Counted from the stretch's first letter, positions 51,964-61,096 are shown. The stretch is DNA of 64,000 nucleotides from Hungatella sp. UBA7603 (GCA_002478865.1 DLJZ01000015.1:1-64000); one strand, 5' to 3'. Translations and numbers: made by a program. The notes: generated from the sequence alone by a model not told the origin.

Positions 51964-53296
51964 TTTGATTCCTCCTGCCCGATTTTTCAACCTCGTATAC
52001 CTTACGGTTCATCATAGAAAAGTTCTCGGTAAGGGGAATCCTGGCCGGACAGATATAGGAACAGCTTCCGCATTCGCAGCAGTTAGTTCCATTTAATTTC
52101 AAATACCGATCGATATCAGAGTGAACTGCCGCTATAATCATCTGCTGTGGTACGATACGACCTGGACAGACGCTGACACATCTGCCACAACGGATACAAG
52201 ATGTGACTGGATCATTGGTGCCCTCATCGTCCGCCATACAAAGAAGCGCGGAGGAAAGCCTAGTAACCGGGATGTTTGTATCAGCTAAGGCACGTCCCAT
52301 CATCGGTCCACCGGAAATCAGCTTAACTGGCTCCGCCTTAAATCCTCCCGAAGCTTCTACTAGTAACTCATAACTGGCACCTATTCTTACATTATAATTC
52401 TGAGGATTTTCTATGGCATCTCCTGTCACGGTTATAATTCTACGGATCAGGGGCTTACACTCTGCCACCGCTTCGTAAATGGAAATCACAGTATCCACAT
52501 TGTCTACGATACAGCCAACTTCTGCAGGCAAAAGATTCGTGCCTACCCTTCTTCCTGTAATGCTATAAATCAAGGTCTTCTCCCAACCTTGGGGATACTT
52601 TGATTTCACAGGGAATATGGTGATCCTTGGTTCATCCTTTACAAGCTCTTGTAACTTTTTTATTGCTTCTGGCTTATTATTTTCAATACCAATTGCTCCC
52701 CTTGCATTTTCAAACAAGCGAAGTATAATTTGAAGACCCTTAATAAGCTTTTCCGGCTCCTCTATCATCATGCGATAATCAGAGGTTAGATACGGTTCAC
52801 ATTCTGCCCCGTTAACAATTACCGTATCAATCTTGGCATCTTCTCTTGGGGATAGTTTTACGCAGGTAGGAAATCCTGCCCCTCCAAGGCCAACAATACC
52901 TGATTCTTTTATTATCTCACGAATCTCTTCTTTTGTTAATGTCTCAATATCTCGCTTTATGCCAAAAGATTCCACGGTCTGTTCCTGTCCGTCATTTTCA
53001 ATAATAATAGAAGGGACTAAGGAACCACCTGCTGTCATTCTTGATTCAATTCCTTTTACTGTGCCTGATACAGAACTAATGATACAGGCTGAAATAGCAC
53101 CATCCATTTCTCCAATTTTCTGTCCGATTAAAACCTTATCCCCTGCTGCCACCAAAGACTTGGCGGGAGCACCGATATGCTGGGACAATGGAAATACCAT
53201 CTCACCCTTTGGTTCAAGTAAGACTATCGGTTTATTTTCAGACAATTCCTTACCTTCATAAGGATGAATGCCGCCTTTAAATGTAGGCAAACCCAT
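51956..53296 (-). CDS. rnfC: Rnf electron transport complex, subunit C (NADH-binding)
   Basis: Peripheral subunit that exchanges electrons with NAD+. 446 residues: an N-terminal barrel-sandwich (FKGGIHPYEGKELSE), the NADH/FMN domain with GLGGAGFPTCVK near 137 and VNGAECEPYL near 162, a SLBB-like part, and two 4Fe-4S motifs near 370-420 (CIRCGRCVSVC, CCECGSCSYIC). First gene of rnfCDGEAB, the standard clostridial order. Confidence 0.96.
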   Translation of the reverse strand: MGLPTFKGGIHPYEGKELSENKPIVLLEPKGEMVFPLSQHIGAPAKSLVAAGDKVLIGQKIGEMDGAISACIISSVSGTVKGIESRMTAGGSLVPSIIIENDGQEQTVESFGIKRDIETLTKEEIREIIKESGIVGLGGAGFPTCVKLSPREDAKIDTVIVNGAECEPYLTSDYRMMIEEPEKLIKGLQIILRLFENARGAIGIENNKPEAIKKLQELVKDEPRITIFPVKSKYPQGWEKTLIYSITGRRVGTNLLPAEVGCIVDNVDTVISIYEAVAECKPLIRRIITVTGDAIENPQNYNVRIGASYELLVEASGGFKAEPVKLISGGPMMGRALADTNIPVTRLSSALLCMADDEGTNDPVTSCIRCGRCVSVCPGRIVPQQMIIAAVHSDIDRYLKLNGTNCCECGSCSYICPARIPLTENFSMMNRKVYEVEKSGRRNQND

Positions 53297-53335
53297 CTAA
53301 CTACCCCTTTCTATGCAAACGCTTATGGTTTTAAC

Positions 53336-53364
53336 AGTATACCATAATTTGTAAGCTGAAACAA
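53336..53364 (-). promoter_or_regulatory. Promoter of the rnf operon
   Basis: On the minus strand TTGTTT and TATACT are 17 nt apart, ~40 nt before rnfC. Confidence 0.5.
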
Positions 53365-53473
53365 CGAAAAATCTTACGCCATATAACGACAGTTTCTCAT
53401 CTTTCTCACCATCATATTTTATTTCATACTAGCTTTTCTATTCCTTTTTTCTAAAAATCCTTTATTTCTTTTA

Positions 53474-53516
53474 CAAAAAACCAGGAGCATGGACAAAATA
53501 TATCCCTGCTCCTGGT
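53474..53516 (-). terminator. Terminator of the ABC exporter operon
   Basis: ACCAGGAGCA pairs with TGCTCCTGGT; on the minus strand six T follow. Confidence 0.8.
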
Positions 53517-53538
53517 ATCAGATAGTCAAACTTGACTC

Positions 53539-55401
53539 TCAATCAAGCTCTACTACACCTGTATAAAGTTCATAATATCGGCCTTTTTGTGCCAATAGTT
53601 CGTCATGATTGCCCCGTTCAATGATTTCTCCATTCTCTAGCACCATAATGGCATTGGAATTGCGAACCGTTGACAGTCGATGAGCAATAATAAAGGTAGT
53701 TCTATCCTCCATTAGACGGTCCATTCCCCTTTCAATATGCTTTTCCGTCCTGGTATCTACAGAACTGGTTGCTTCGTCAAGAATTAGAATGGGTGCCTTA
53801 GAGATGGCAGCTCTTGCAATATTTAGTAGCTGTCTTTGTCCCTGGCTTAAATTAGCTCCATCACCTTCCAAAACCGTATCAAATCCAGAAGGGAGTCTTG
53901 TAATAAAGGAATATGCTGATGCTGTTTTTGCCGCTTCTATTACTTCTTCATCACTGGCATCAAGCCTTCCGTAACGAATGTTTTCCATTACTGTACCGGT
54001 AAATAAATGTGTATCTTGCAGTACCATGGCAATGTTTTCGCGCAAATTATGCTTCTTCAAATGACGGATATCCGTACCATCAATGGTGATTTCGCCGCTC
54101 TGAATATCATAAAAGCGATTTAATAGATTTGTTATGGTAGTCTTTCCAGCTCCAGTTGATCCCACAAAAGCGATCTTCTGTCCAGGTTTTGCATATAGGC
54201 TGATATTTTTTAATATCACCTTATCTGAGTTGTAACCAAAAGTAACATCTTTCAATTCTACCGTTCCGCTCATTGGTTCTAACACGACAGCGTCCTTATC
54301 ATCTTCTGGCTCTGGCTTTTCATCCATAATGGTAAAGACACGCTCTGCTCCTGCCAGGGCAGAGAAAACATTGCTAAGCTGCATGGAGATCTCATTAATT
54401 GGACGGCTAAATTGTCTGGAGAAAGATAAAAAGACAGTTAGTCCTCCCACATCAAATCCACGAACAACACATAAAAACCCACCAATGCATGCAGTCAATA
54501 TATAATTAAGCTGACTGAGATTTCCCATAACAGGCATGATAACTCCGCCAAAAAACTGTGCATGAATCATGTTATTTCTTAAATCTTCATTCAAAATTCC
54601 AAACTCTTCTTCTGCCACATCCTCATGACAAAACACCTTAACTACCTTTTGTCCGGTGATTGTTTCTTCAATATATCCATTCACCGCACCCAAAGAAGCC
54701 TGCTGTGCTGAGAAGTACTTCTGACTTCTTCCCGCGATTGCCTTCCCCGCATTCACCATAATCGGAACAAGAACAACGGTTACAAGAGTCAGCCAGATAT
54801 TGGTGTAGATCATAAGTATCAGTGTTCCCACGATGCTTAATGCACCCGAAAACAGCTGAATCAAAGTACTGCTTAACATCTGCCCAATGGTATCTACATC
54901 GTTGCTGAAGCGACTCATAAGATCGCCGTTATTGTTGCTGTCATAAAAGCGAACCGGCAAAGACTGCATTTTACCAAACAGATCGTTTCTGATTTTCTGA
55001 AGCGCATTTTGAGCAACGGTCAACATGAGCCTGGATTGTACGTAGTTTGCCGCCACACCTATTAACAGAACTGCTGCCATTAAGGTGATTCCTCTTAACA
55101 GACCAGCTACATTTCCCGGACTGCCATCTGGAGGAGCAATAAACTGATTGATGATAGGCCTTAACATATAAGCTCCGGTGAGCTGTGCCAGAGTTCCTAC
55201 AACCACAGAGATAAGTGCCAGCCCCATGGTAAGTTTGTAATCATTTAAATAGGATAAGAGGCGTCTTATGGTTGCTTTTGTATTATTAGGCGTACCAGTT
55301 TTTATCGCTCTTCTTCCACCCATACCGCCACTACGTTTGGTGGGTGGTACCGAACGTCCGTAACGACGTTTTAAGCTTTCAATTCTTTGTGTATTGTCCA
55401 T
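53539..55401 (-). CDS. ABC exporter half-transporter, second subunit
   Basis: 620 residues. A basic N-terminal tail (~40 residues), six membrane helices (~55-340), then the ATPase with Walker A GSTGAGKTTI, signature LSQGQRQLL and Walker B ILILDEATSSVDTR. Pairs with the gene upstream, whose stop codon is directly followed by this start: a heterodimeric exporter of the LmrCD/BmrCD kind. Drugs or peptides are the usual substrates; not determinable here. Confidence 0.92.
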   Translation of the reverse strand: MDNTQRIESLKRRYGRSVPPTKRSGGMGGRRAIKTGTPNNTKATIRRLLSYLNDYKLTMGLALISVVVGTLAQLTGAYMLRPIINQFIAPPDGSPGNVAGLLRGITLMAAVLLIGVAANYVQSRLMLTVAQNALQKIRNDLFGKMQSLPVRFYDSNNNGDLMSRFSNDVDTIGQMLSSTLIQLFSGALSIVGTLILMIYTNIWLTLVTVVLVPIMVNAGKAIAGRSQKYFSAQQASLGAVNGYIEETITGQKVVKVFCHEDVAEEEFGILNEDLRNNMIHAQFFGGVIMPVMGNLSQLNYILTACIGGFLCVVRGFDVGGLTVFLSFSRQFSRPINEISMQLSNVFSALAGAERVFTIMDEKPEPEDDKDAVVLEPMSGTVELKDVTFGYNSDKVILKNISLYAKPGQKIAFVGSTGAGKTTITNLLNRFYDIQSGEITIDGTDIRHLKKHNLRENIAMVLQDTHLFTGTVMENIRYGRLDASDEEVIEAAKTASAYSFITRLPSGFDTVLEGDGANLSQGQRQLLNIARAAISKAPILILDEATSSVDTRTEKHIERGMDRLMEDRTTFIIAHRLSTVRNSNAIMVLENGEIIERGNHDELLAQKGRYYELYTGVVELD

Positions 55402-57141
55402 CTACGCACCCACCTCCTCTTTTTTATCTCTCTGTGAATAATAAATTTCCTGGTATGCTTCACAGTTTATCATCAGATCTTCGTGAGATCCCATTCCAAC
55501 AATCTCTCCTTCATCAAGCACTATAATCTTATCCGCCATTTCTACGGAACCAATTCTCTGTGCAATGATAAATTTAGTTGTTTCCTTTAAGGTCGTCTGA
55601 AAGCATTCACGAATCTTTGCTTCTGTTGCTGTATCCACTGCAGATGTACTGTCATCTAAAATTAATATTCTTGGTCTCTTTAACAGGGCTCTTGCAATAC
55701 AAAGCCTTTGTTTTTGACCGCCGGACACATTGGATCCACCCTGCCCAAGATCGGTCTGATAGCCATCTTTAAAGCTTGTAACAAAGCCATTGGCTTGAGC
55801 ACTTTCTGCCATTTGAATCACATCTTCCGTTGAAGCAGTCTCATCTCCCCAGAGAAGATTTTCTTCTATGGTACCTGAAAACAAAACATTTTGCTGCAAT
55901 ACCATGGCAACACTTTCTCTTAAATTTCGAAGAGAATAATCCTTAACATCAATGCCATCCACCATGACTTTGCCCGCATCTGCATCATAAAGGCGTGGGA
56001 TCAGTTGCACCAAAGAAGTTTTGCCGCTTCCGGTAGAACCGATGATACCGATGGTTTCTCCTGGCTCGGCTGTGAAATTGATTTTTTTCAGAACCATATC
56101 TTCTTTGCCTTTATGGTATTGGAAGCTAACATCACAAAACTCAACCTTACCCTTTGAAACGATTGCATTCTTTTGAGTTGCGTCTTCATCAGTCAAATCA
56201 ATTTCTGTATTTAAAATTTCATTGACACGTTTTAAAGAAGCCATAGCACGAGAGGCCTGCAAAAATACCATGGATAACATCATAAGGGACATAAGTATCT
56301 GTACAATATAAATGGTGAATGCAGTCAGATCTCCTACCGGCATCTTTCCAGCAATTATCAAGTTGCCGCCATACCATACAACGGCGATGGTAGTGAAATT
56401 CATAGCCAGCATCATAACCGGAAAAGCGGTAACAACTACCTGCATCGCTGAAAGGCTGCCTTCCTTTAAATCTTTGTTGGTAACTTTAAATCTCTCTTCC
56501 TCATGATCTTCTCTCACAAAGGATTTAATTACACGCACATTGGTAAGAGCTTCCTGAACACCAGAATTTAATCGGTCGATCTTCTTTTGCATCGCCTGAA
56601 ATCGTGGATATGCAGTTATTAAAATAATAGCAATTGCAATGATAAGCAAAGGGATTACAACAAGAAGAATCATCACCAACTGACTGTTCATCAAATACGC
56701 CATAATAAGGCCACCTATTAGCATTCCTGGCGCACGAAACAACATACGAAGGCTCATCATAATGACATTTTGTATCTGCTGTATGTCATTGGTTAATCTT
56801 GTAATCAGTGATCCTGTGCTGAATTCATCAATATTTTTAAAAGAAAACTGTTGGACTTTATGAAAAATGTCCCTTCTTAAATCCGTACTAAAGTAAATAG
56901 ATGCCTTAGCTGAAAAATAAGCTCCTCCGATTCCACCTACAGCCATAAATACCGCAATTCCAATCATGACTGCGCCTGTATTCATGATATAGCCTATATC
57001 TCTGCCCGTCACTCCGTTATTGATAATCATGGAAGTAAGCTTCGGAAGTATGATCTCTCCCAAAACTTCTGTCAACATCAATAATGGTGCCAAAATAAAT
57101 GCAGCAAGATAAGGCTTTATATATTTCCAATATATCTTCAA
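55402..57141 (-). CDS. ABC exporter half-transporter, first subunit
   Basis: 579 residues: six helices (~10-300), then Walker A GSTGSGKTSL near 370, signature VSGGQKQRL and Walker B ILILDDSTSAVDTA. The residue after Walker B is Asp instead of the catalytic Glu, so this half has a degenerate ATP site, as is typical of one partner in heterodimeric exporters; the other subunit keeps the Glu. Starts 4 bp after the MarR gene. Confidence 0.92.
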   Translation of the reverse strand: MKIYWKYIKPYLAAFILAPLLMLTEVLGEIILPKLTSMIINNGVTGRDIGYIMNTGAVMIGIAVFMAVGGIGGAYFSAKASIYFSTDLRRDIFHKVQQFSFKNIDEFSTGSLITRLTNDIQQIQNVIMMSLRMLFRAPGMLIGGLIMAYLMNSQLVMILLVVIPLLIIAIAIILITAYPRFQAMQKKIDRLNSGVQEALTNVRVIKSFVREDHEEERFKVTNKDLKEGSLSAMQVVVTAFPVMMLAMNFTTIAVVWYGGNLIIAGKMPVGDLTAFTIYIVQILMSLMMLSMVFLQASRAMASLKRVNEILNTEIDLTDEDATQKNAIVSKGKVEFCDVSFQYHKGKEDMVLKKINFTAEPGETIGIIGSTGSGKTSLVQLIPRLYDADAGKVMVDGIDVKDYSLRNLRESVAMVLQQNVLFSGTIEENLLWGDETASTEDVIQMAESAQANGFVTSFKDGYQTDLGQGGSNVSGGQKQRLCIARALLKRPRILILDDSTSAVDTATEAKIRECFQTTLKETTKFIIAQRIGSVEMADKIIVLDEGEIVGMGSHEDLMINCEAYQEIYYSQRDKKEEVGA

Positions 57142-57145
57142 ACCA

Positions 57146-57649
57146 TCAATCCTCTCTTTCTGTCATGTCCTTATCCATTTGGATTTCAGATAAATTATTG
57201 TATATTCGATTCATAAATTGCTCCATGACAGCCAACTCCTCTTTTGTAAAATCATGAAACATCCTGGTCTCTACACTCATAAAATATTCCCTGCTTATTT
57301 CAACCATATGCCTGCCTTTATCTGTAACACAAAGTTTATTCATACGATTATCCTTCTGATCCATAATGCGGGTAATATATCCGCCCTGTTCCAACTTTTT
57401 AACTGACACCGCTATGGTGGCAGTTGAAACATAGAGTCGTTCCGCCAGTTCTTTTTGAGATAAGTTGGTATGGTCTGTCAATATCATCAAAATCTGATGC
57501 TGGCTGCGGTAAACGCCGGTATTTTTTAAACGCATCTCCAGAATGCAGCGGTGCAGTTTCATGGTCTTCATATAGCTTATCATTACGCTTCTCCGCATGG
57601 AATGAGGCAAATCTTTATTTTCGTCCTCATTTCCGCTTACTGGCATCAT
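57146..57649 (-). CDS. MarR-family regulator
   Basis: 167 residues. Winged helix with QHQILMILTDHTNLSQKELAERL near 52-74, STATIAVSVKKLEQGGYITR near 80-99 and the wing DQKDNRMNKLCVTDKG. First gene of the marR-ABC-ABC operon; probably represses it until a toxic substrate is bound. GGGGGTG precedes the ATG. A palindrome near the promoter is the likely operator. Confidence 0.9.
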   Translation of the reverse strand: MMPVSGNEDENKDLPHSMRRSVMISYMKTMKLHRCILEMRLKNTGVYRSQHQILMILTDHTNLSQKELAERLYVSTATIAVSVKKLEQGGYITRIMDQKDNRMNKLCVTDKGRHMVEISREYFMSVETRMFHDFTKEELAVMEQFMNRIYNNLSEIQMDKDMTERED

Positions 57650-57681
57650 CTATAACACCCCCTTCTGTTAGCTTCTTAATC

Positions 57682-57732
57682 ATTAGCTAATTAACTATAT
57701 GTGAGTATAGCACCATCAGTTCTCATTTGCAA
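57682..57732 (-). promoter_or_regulatory. Promoter and MarR operator of the exporter operon
   Basis: On the minus strand TTGCAA (57732-57727) and TATACT (57709-57704) are 17 nt apart. Just downstream, ATTAGCTAAT (57682-57691) is a perfect palindrome over the presumed transcript start. Confidence 0.65.
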
Positions 57733-57734
57733 CT

Positions 57735-57994
57735 ATCGAAACAATGGAAATTAGATGAAAATTTTTATCAGTTTTGTGTTTTTCTTACAAAAATAAGCCT
57801 CAGCCTTTTTATTATAAAAAAGCAAAGTTCTATGGTTATGTTATTCCACTATTGTTGGAGTTTTATAAGGGAAATAAAGAAAGAAAATTTTGATGAAAAA
57901 TCTAGAGATATTATAACAACTAGATAACCTAATATAAAATTTATGTATTTGATAAAATAAAATGGGGATGTACGTACACCATAAGATGAACACA
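57735..57994. other. AT-rich non-coding stretch
   Basis: No gene seen beyond the exporter promoter. A 66-codon open frame on the plus strand has no ribosome site and poor composition. No hairpin of note. Confidence 0.4.
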
Positions 57995-58204
57995 CTAATC
58001 CCCATTTAAAAGTCCAATTGCTTCTTTTTCTGAAATCACTTCATAGCAGTCAAATTCCGGAGCATCCGGATAAAAGTATCCAAGGGAGAGCCCACGCCTT
58101 ACCCACGAGCCTTTCTCATAACCAAAAAACTGCCTTCCTTCTTGTTTTATAACAGTTCCCTGGTTCTCATAATCGGTTAATTTCAAAAATCTCGTATCAT
58201 TCAT
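57995..58204 (-). CDS. 69-aa partner of the RelA-like protein, possible antitoxin
   Basis: Acidic-to-neutral soluble protein, no membrane segment, rich in Tyr, Phe and Gly: FLKLTDYENQGTVIKQEGRQ at the start and a C-terminal EFDCYEVISEKEAIGLLNG helix. Function not recognised. Its start overlaps the end of the RelA/SpoT-like gene by 8 bp, so the two are translated together. Size and coupling fit a toxin-antitoxin or immunity partner, but that is inference only. Confidence 0.55.
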   Translation of the reverse strand: MNDTRFLKLTDYENQGTVIKQEGRQFFGYEKGSWVRRGLSLGYFYPDAPEFDCYEVISEKEAIGLLNGD

Positions 58205-58856
58205 GAGTTTTCACCTTTTCTATGCCCTTTGGAATTTTCATAGAATCAGACAATTCAAACATCCTGTCACCTAATTCTATGTACCCTTTGCTGCTTACAT
58301 CTTTCATAAGCCTTTGTTTTTCGTATAGTTCATGCATTTTCCCATTTTTTATCTCAAAACTTTCATGAGTGTGGTACTGAAGTTCGAAGGTCAGTCCCTC
58401 GGGAGATTGCATCGTCGTATTAATTCCATTGTATGGATTTTGTTTGTCTAGCCAGTAATTTTCGATTTCAATGGTATTATAACCTGAAACGGAGTACAGC
58501 TCAATCACTTTTGAGAGTTTTTCCACCAGTTCTTCCTCAGAAGCCGTATAGGTATATCTTAATATATCCTTTACTTCATAACAGCTCCCTTTGGGTCCAT
58601 TTTTTCTGCGAATCTTTTTTAAATATGACCGCCTGGATTTAATTCTGCATTCTGTCCCAACCATGTCCATCCCGGCTTCTTCGGCCGCCTTTGAGACCTG
58701 TTTTGTGATTTCAGGTTCTCTTTTTACCGTTCGATTGTAATATAGTATTCCTTTCATTTGGGCTGTAATATTCCCTCTTTCCTTAAATAGCTCTCGATTA
58801 CTGTTATACATCATTGTATCCAGTGAACTTTTATGCAACTTTTTTCCTCTTAGCAT
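58197..58856 (-). CDS. RelA/SpoT-like nucleotidyltransferase domain protein
   Basis: 219 residues. Residues ~65-185 follow the synthetase plan of RelA/SpoT proteins: ECRIKSRRSYLKKI (Arg71, Lys73, Ser74, Lys80), VKDILRYTYTAS (Asp97, Arg100), PYNGINTTMQSPEG (Tyr142, Gly144) and FELQYHTHESFEIK (Glu158, Gln160, His162, Thr163), ending HELYEKQR. The usual EVQIRT is ELQYHT here and the Gly after Asp97 is replaced, so it is a divergent branch, like those in toxic small alarmone synthetases or phage/secreted toxins. There is no good ribosome site at the ATG, so the N-terminus may be truncated or start elsewhere. Overlaps a 69-aa gene. Confidence 0.6.
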   Translation of the reverse strand: MLRGKKLHKSSLDTMMYNSNRELFKERGNITAQMKGILYYNRTVKREPEITKQVSKAAEEAGMDMVGTECRIKSRRSYLKKIRRKNGPKGSCYEVKDILRYTYTASEEELVEKLSKVIELYSVSGYNTIEIENYWLDKQNPYNGINTTMQSPEGLTFELQYHTHESFEIKNGKMHELYEKQRLMKDVSSKGYIELGDRMFELSDSMKIPKGIEKVKTHE

Positions 58857-58972
58857 TGCTTTGTAATTCCTTTGGCATTTTTCTCATATGATTCAGAATA
58901 TGCAGCATTTCCAAAAACGTGAAAAGTATTTTAAAAAGAGACCTTAGATTAAGAAAAAAGGGAAAGCTGAAT

Positions 58973-59012
58973 TAAAAAAACCGCAAGCGGCTGGAGTTTT
59001 CGCTTGCGGTTT
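58973..59012 (-). terminator. Terminator of tdk
   Basis: AAACCGCAAGCG pairs with CGCTTGCGGTTT; seven T follow on the minus strand. Confidence 0.85.
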
Positions 59013-59032
59013 GCTCATACGATGGCAAAAAT

Positions 59033-59608
59033 CTATGAGATATCGTCTCTTATTTTATTCTCTATATAATGCTTTCTGCATAACGAGACATATTTATCAT
59101 TTGCCCCTAACACGATTTGTTCTCCATTTCTAAGAATGTTACCTTCTTCATCTAGTCTGGCATTCATAATCGCATTATTGCCACACCAGCAGGCGGTTTT
59201 TAATTCCTCTACTTCATCTGCCAGCTCCAAAAGACGCTTTGATCCTGGAAACAGGTGAGAAGTAAAATCCGTTCTTAGACCATAACAAAATACCGTAATG
59301 TTATAATTGTCTACGATATAAGCCAAAAAATCGATTTCTGGTGTCATAAGAAATTGGGCTTCGTCCACAATAATCACGTCATACCCCTTGATTACTTCTG
59401 GCTCATAGCCTTGTAACTCTGAAAACAAAATACACTCCGCTTCTAAGCCCATTCTGGATTTGATTTTTCTTTTATCATCTCGGGTTTCAATATCAGGCTT
59501 TATAAGCAAAGCCTTTTTCCCTTTCTCTATGAAGTTGTATCTTGTCATCAGTGCATTGGCTGTCTTTGAACTTCCCATTGCACCATATTTAAAATATAAT
59601 TTAGCCAC
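59033..59608 (-). CDS. tdk: Thymidine kinase (type II)
   Basis: Salvage of thymidine to dTMP. 191 residues: P-loop GAMGSSKT near residue 9, VIIVDEAQFL near 80 (catalytic Glu equivalent within DEAQF), lasso-domain zinc ligands (CWCGNNA and CRKHY), typical of the tetrameric type. The start is a GTG at 59608 with AGGAGG 4 nt upstream; an ATG six codons earlier precedes the ribosome site. Confidence 0.95.
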   Translation of the reverse strand: MAKLYFKYGAMGSSKTANALMTRYNFIEKGKKALLIKPDIETRDDKRKIKSRMGLEAECILFSELQGYEPEVIKGYDVIIVDEAQFLMTPEIDFLAYIVDNYNITVFCYGLRTDFTSHLFPGSKRLLELADEVEELKTACWCGNNAIMNARLDEEGNILRNGEQIVLGANDKYVSLCRKHYIENKIRDDIS

Positions 59609-59994
59609 GTTTCCTCCTAATGCCATTCTATATTGTAGTAAGACTCTTCGATTAATTCTGGTTGTAATAATTCTTATGTATTTAGAGTCTGAATTTGGCA
59701 GCGATATTAATAAGCTTTGCTATTCTTGATTTACTAAAAAAAGTTCATAGATAATCAATCATTGATTCAATTACCAATTATATCATTGATCCTTATGCAC
59801 GGAAACCCTTATTTTGAATAATCAGAGAAACATAACGCCAACGTTATGGTGACGTTAAGGTAATTTATTATACTGATTTGGCTTTTTACCAATGTTGTGC
59901 TTCGGTTATCATCGTAATCTTAGATTTTTTAGATTAACTCCATATTTACATACTTTCATTATAATCGTACATACTTACATTGCGAGGTGATTAT
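59609..59994. other. Intergenic region with dyad and repeated half-sites
   Basis: Divergent gap between tdk and a membrane-protein gene. ATAACG-CCAA-CGTTAT (59832-59847) is a perfect dyad, followed by ACGTTAAGGT (59852-59861), a near-copy of the ACGTTATGGT just before it. MerR-type promoters use such ACGTTA elements, but no well-spaced promoter is clear. The rest is AT-rich with no gene. Confidence 0.35.
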
Positions 59995-60597
59995 ATGAAT
60001 ATTTTGTATTTCTTTGAATTTGCTTATCGTTGTTTCTTACTTGCTTTGGCCGTTTATCATATGGTAAAACACAATACCCGATTCATGAAATCCATTCTTC
60101 TGGTATTTGCTTTAACCTTTTTGCCTGAGCTTATTTACCTCTTACTAAATATAGAAATTGATTCTTTTAGCATACTTATCTATCTCGTCATCTTATTTAT
60201 GACATTATACCTTGGAGGTTCCTTCGGTTATTATGATAAATTCAGTTGGTGGGATCGGATTACACATTTTCTTTCAGGAGCTGCGTTTGTAGGTTTTGGG
60301 ATTGCTACCATACGTGCAGGCTCCGAACTATCTAATATATTAATTTTACTCTTTGGATTTAATTTTTCTATTACTCTTCATGTCTTTTGGGAGGTACTGG
60401 AATATCTAAGCGATTGTGTTCTTCATGGCAATGCCCAACGCTGGCAAAAAATACACGTAAATAAGGATCACTTATCTATCAATCATGTATCTGACAAGGC
60501 CATTCAACCAGCCGGTCTTGTTGATACAATGAATGATTTTAATTGCTGTATTATAGGTGCTGCATTGGCCACAATCATTTGGTGGGTTATCTTATAA
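59995..60597 (+). CDS. DUF2238/YjdF-like membrane protein
   Basis: 200 residues, six membrane helices. Conserved loop motifs: SWWDRITHFLSGAAFVG near 81, FWEVLEYLSD near 131 and GLVDTMNDFNCCIIGA near 174, which contain charged residues (Asp, His, Glu) inside the membrane. The family is widespread and of unknown function. GAGGTG precedes the ATG at 59995. Confidence 0.8.
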   Translation: MNILYFFEFAYRCFLLALAVYHMVKHNTRFMKSILLVFALTFLPELIYLLLNIEIDSFSILIYLVILFMTLYLGGSFGYYDKFSWWDRITHFLSGAAFVGFGIATIRAGSELSNILILLFGFNFSITLHVFWEVLEYLSDCVLHGNAQRWQKIHVNKDHLSINHVSDKAIQPAGLVDTMNDFNCCIIGAALATIIWWVIL

Positions 60598-60613
60598 TTT
60601 ACCGATTTATTGA

Positions 60614-60642
60614 TTGACTTATTTCCTTCTCCATGCTATACT
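60614..60642 (+). promoter_or_regulatory. Promoter of the cold-shock gene
   Basis: TTGACT and TATACT are 17 nt apart; the transcript would start near 60649, leaving a ~120-nt leader. Confidence 0.6.
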
Positions 60643-60670
60643 AAGCATGTATTTTGAATAAAGTTTTGAT

Positions 60671-60729
60671 TTCGCATATATTTGTAAGTCATTATTCTAT
60701 TGATGATTTACAAATATGTGCGATTTTTC
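60671..60729 (+). promoter_or_regulatory. Terminator-like hairpin in the cold-shock leader
   Basis: TCGCATATATTTGTAA pairs with TTACAAATATGTGCGA (one mismatch), then TTTTTCT. It lies between the promoter and the cold-shock start codon, so it could act as an attenuator or RNA thermosensor; less likely it only ends the upstream gene. Confidence 0.5.
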
Positions 60730-60771
60730 TATCTTTAAGAAATACATTATAATTTTAAGGAGGTATCTTTC

Positions 60772-60972
60772 ATGAAAAAAGGTACAGTTAAATGGTTTAA
60801 CGCACAGAAGGGTTTTGGATTTATTTGTGATGAAGAAGGCAACGATATTTTCGTTCATTTCTCTGGTTTGGCTATGGAAGGCTTTAAGTCTTTAGAAGAT
60901 GGTCAGTCAGTTGTTTTTGAAACCACTCAGGGTAACCGTGGTCTTCAGGCTGTTAACGTTCACATTGCATAA
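60772..60972 (+). CDS. csp: Cold-shock protein (CspA/CspB family)
   Basis: RNA chaperone, 66 residues, the full family length. RNP1 KGFGFI at ~13-18 and RNP2 DIFVHF at ~27-32; starts [16 protein letters not shown] strong AAGGAGG lies before the ATG. It has a long leader with a stable hairpin. Confidence 0.97.
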   Translation: MKKGTVKWFNAQKGFGFICDEEGNDIFVHFSGLAMEGFKSLEDGQSVVFETTQGNRGLQAVNVHIA

Positions 60973-61096
60973 TCTTCCATACATTGAAATTTATCACATC
61001 TGACTTATCTTTTTTTAAAATACCGAATTGATAAAGTGATTATGTTTCATCAATCTGTATATTAATAAGTCAGAGCAATGTTAATTATTACAGCTA

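Noticed and set aside
57727-57927. 66-codon plus-strand frame in the gap after marR
   Set aside because: No ribosome site, Phe/Lys/Ile-rich AT-driven composition, overlaps the exporter promoter.
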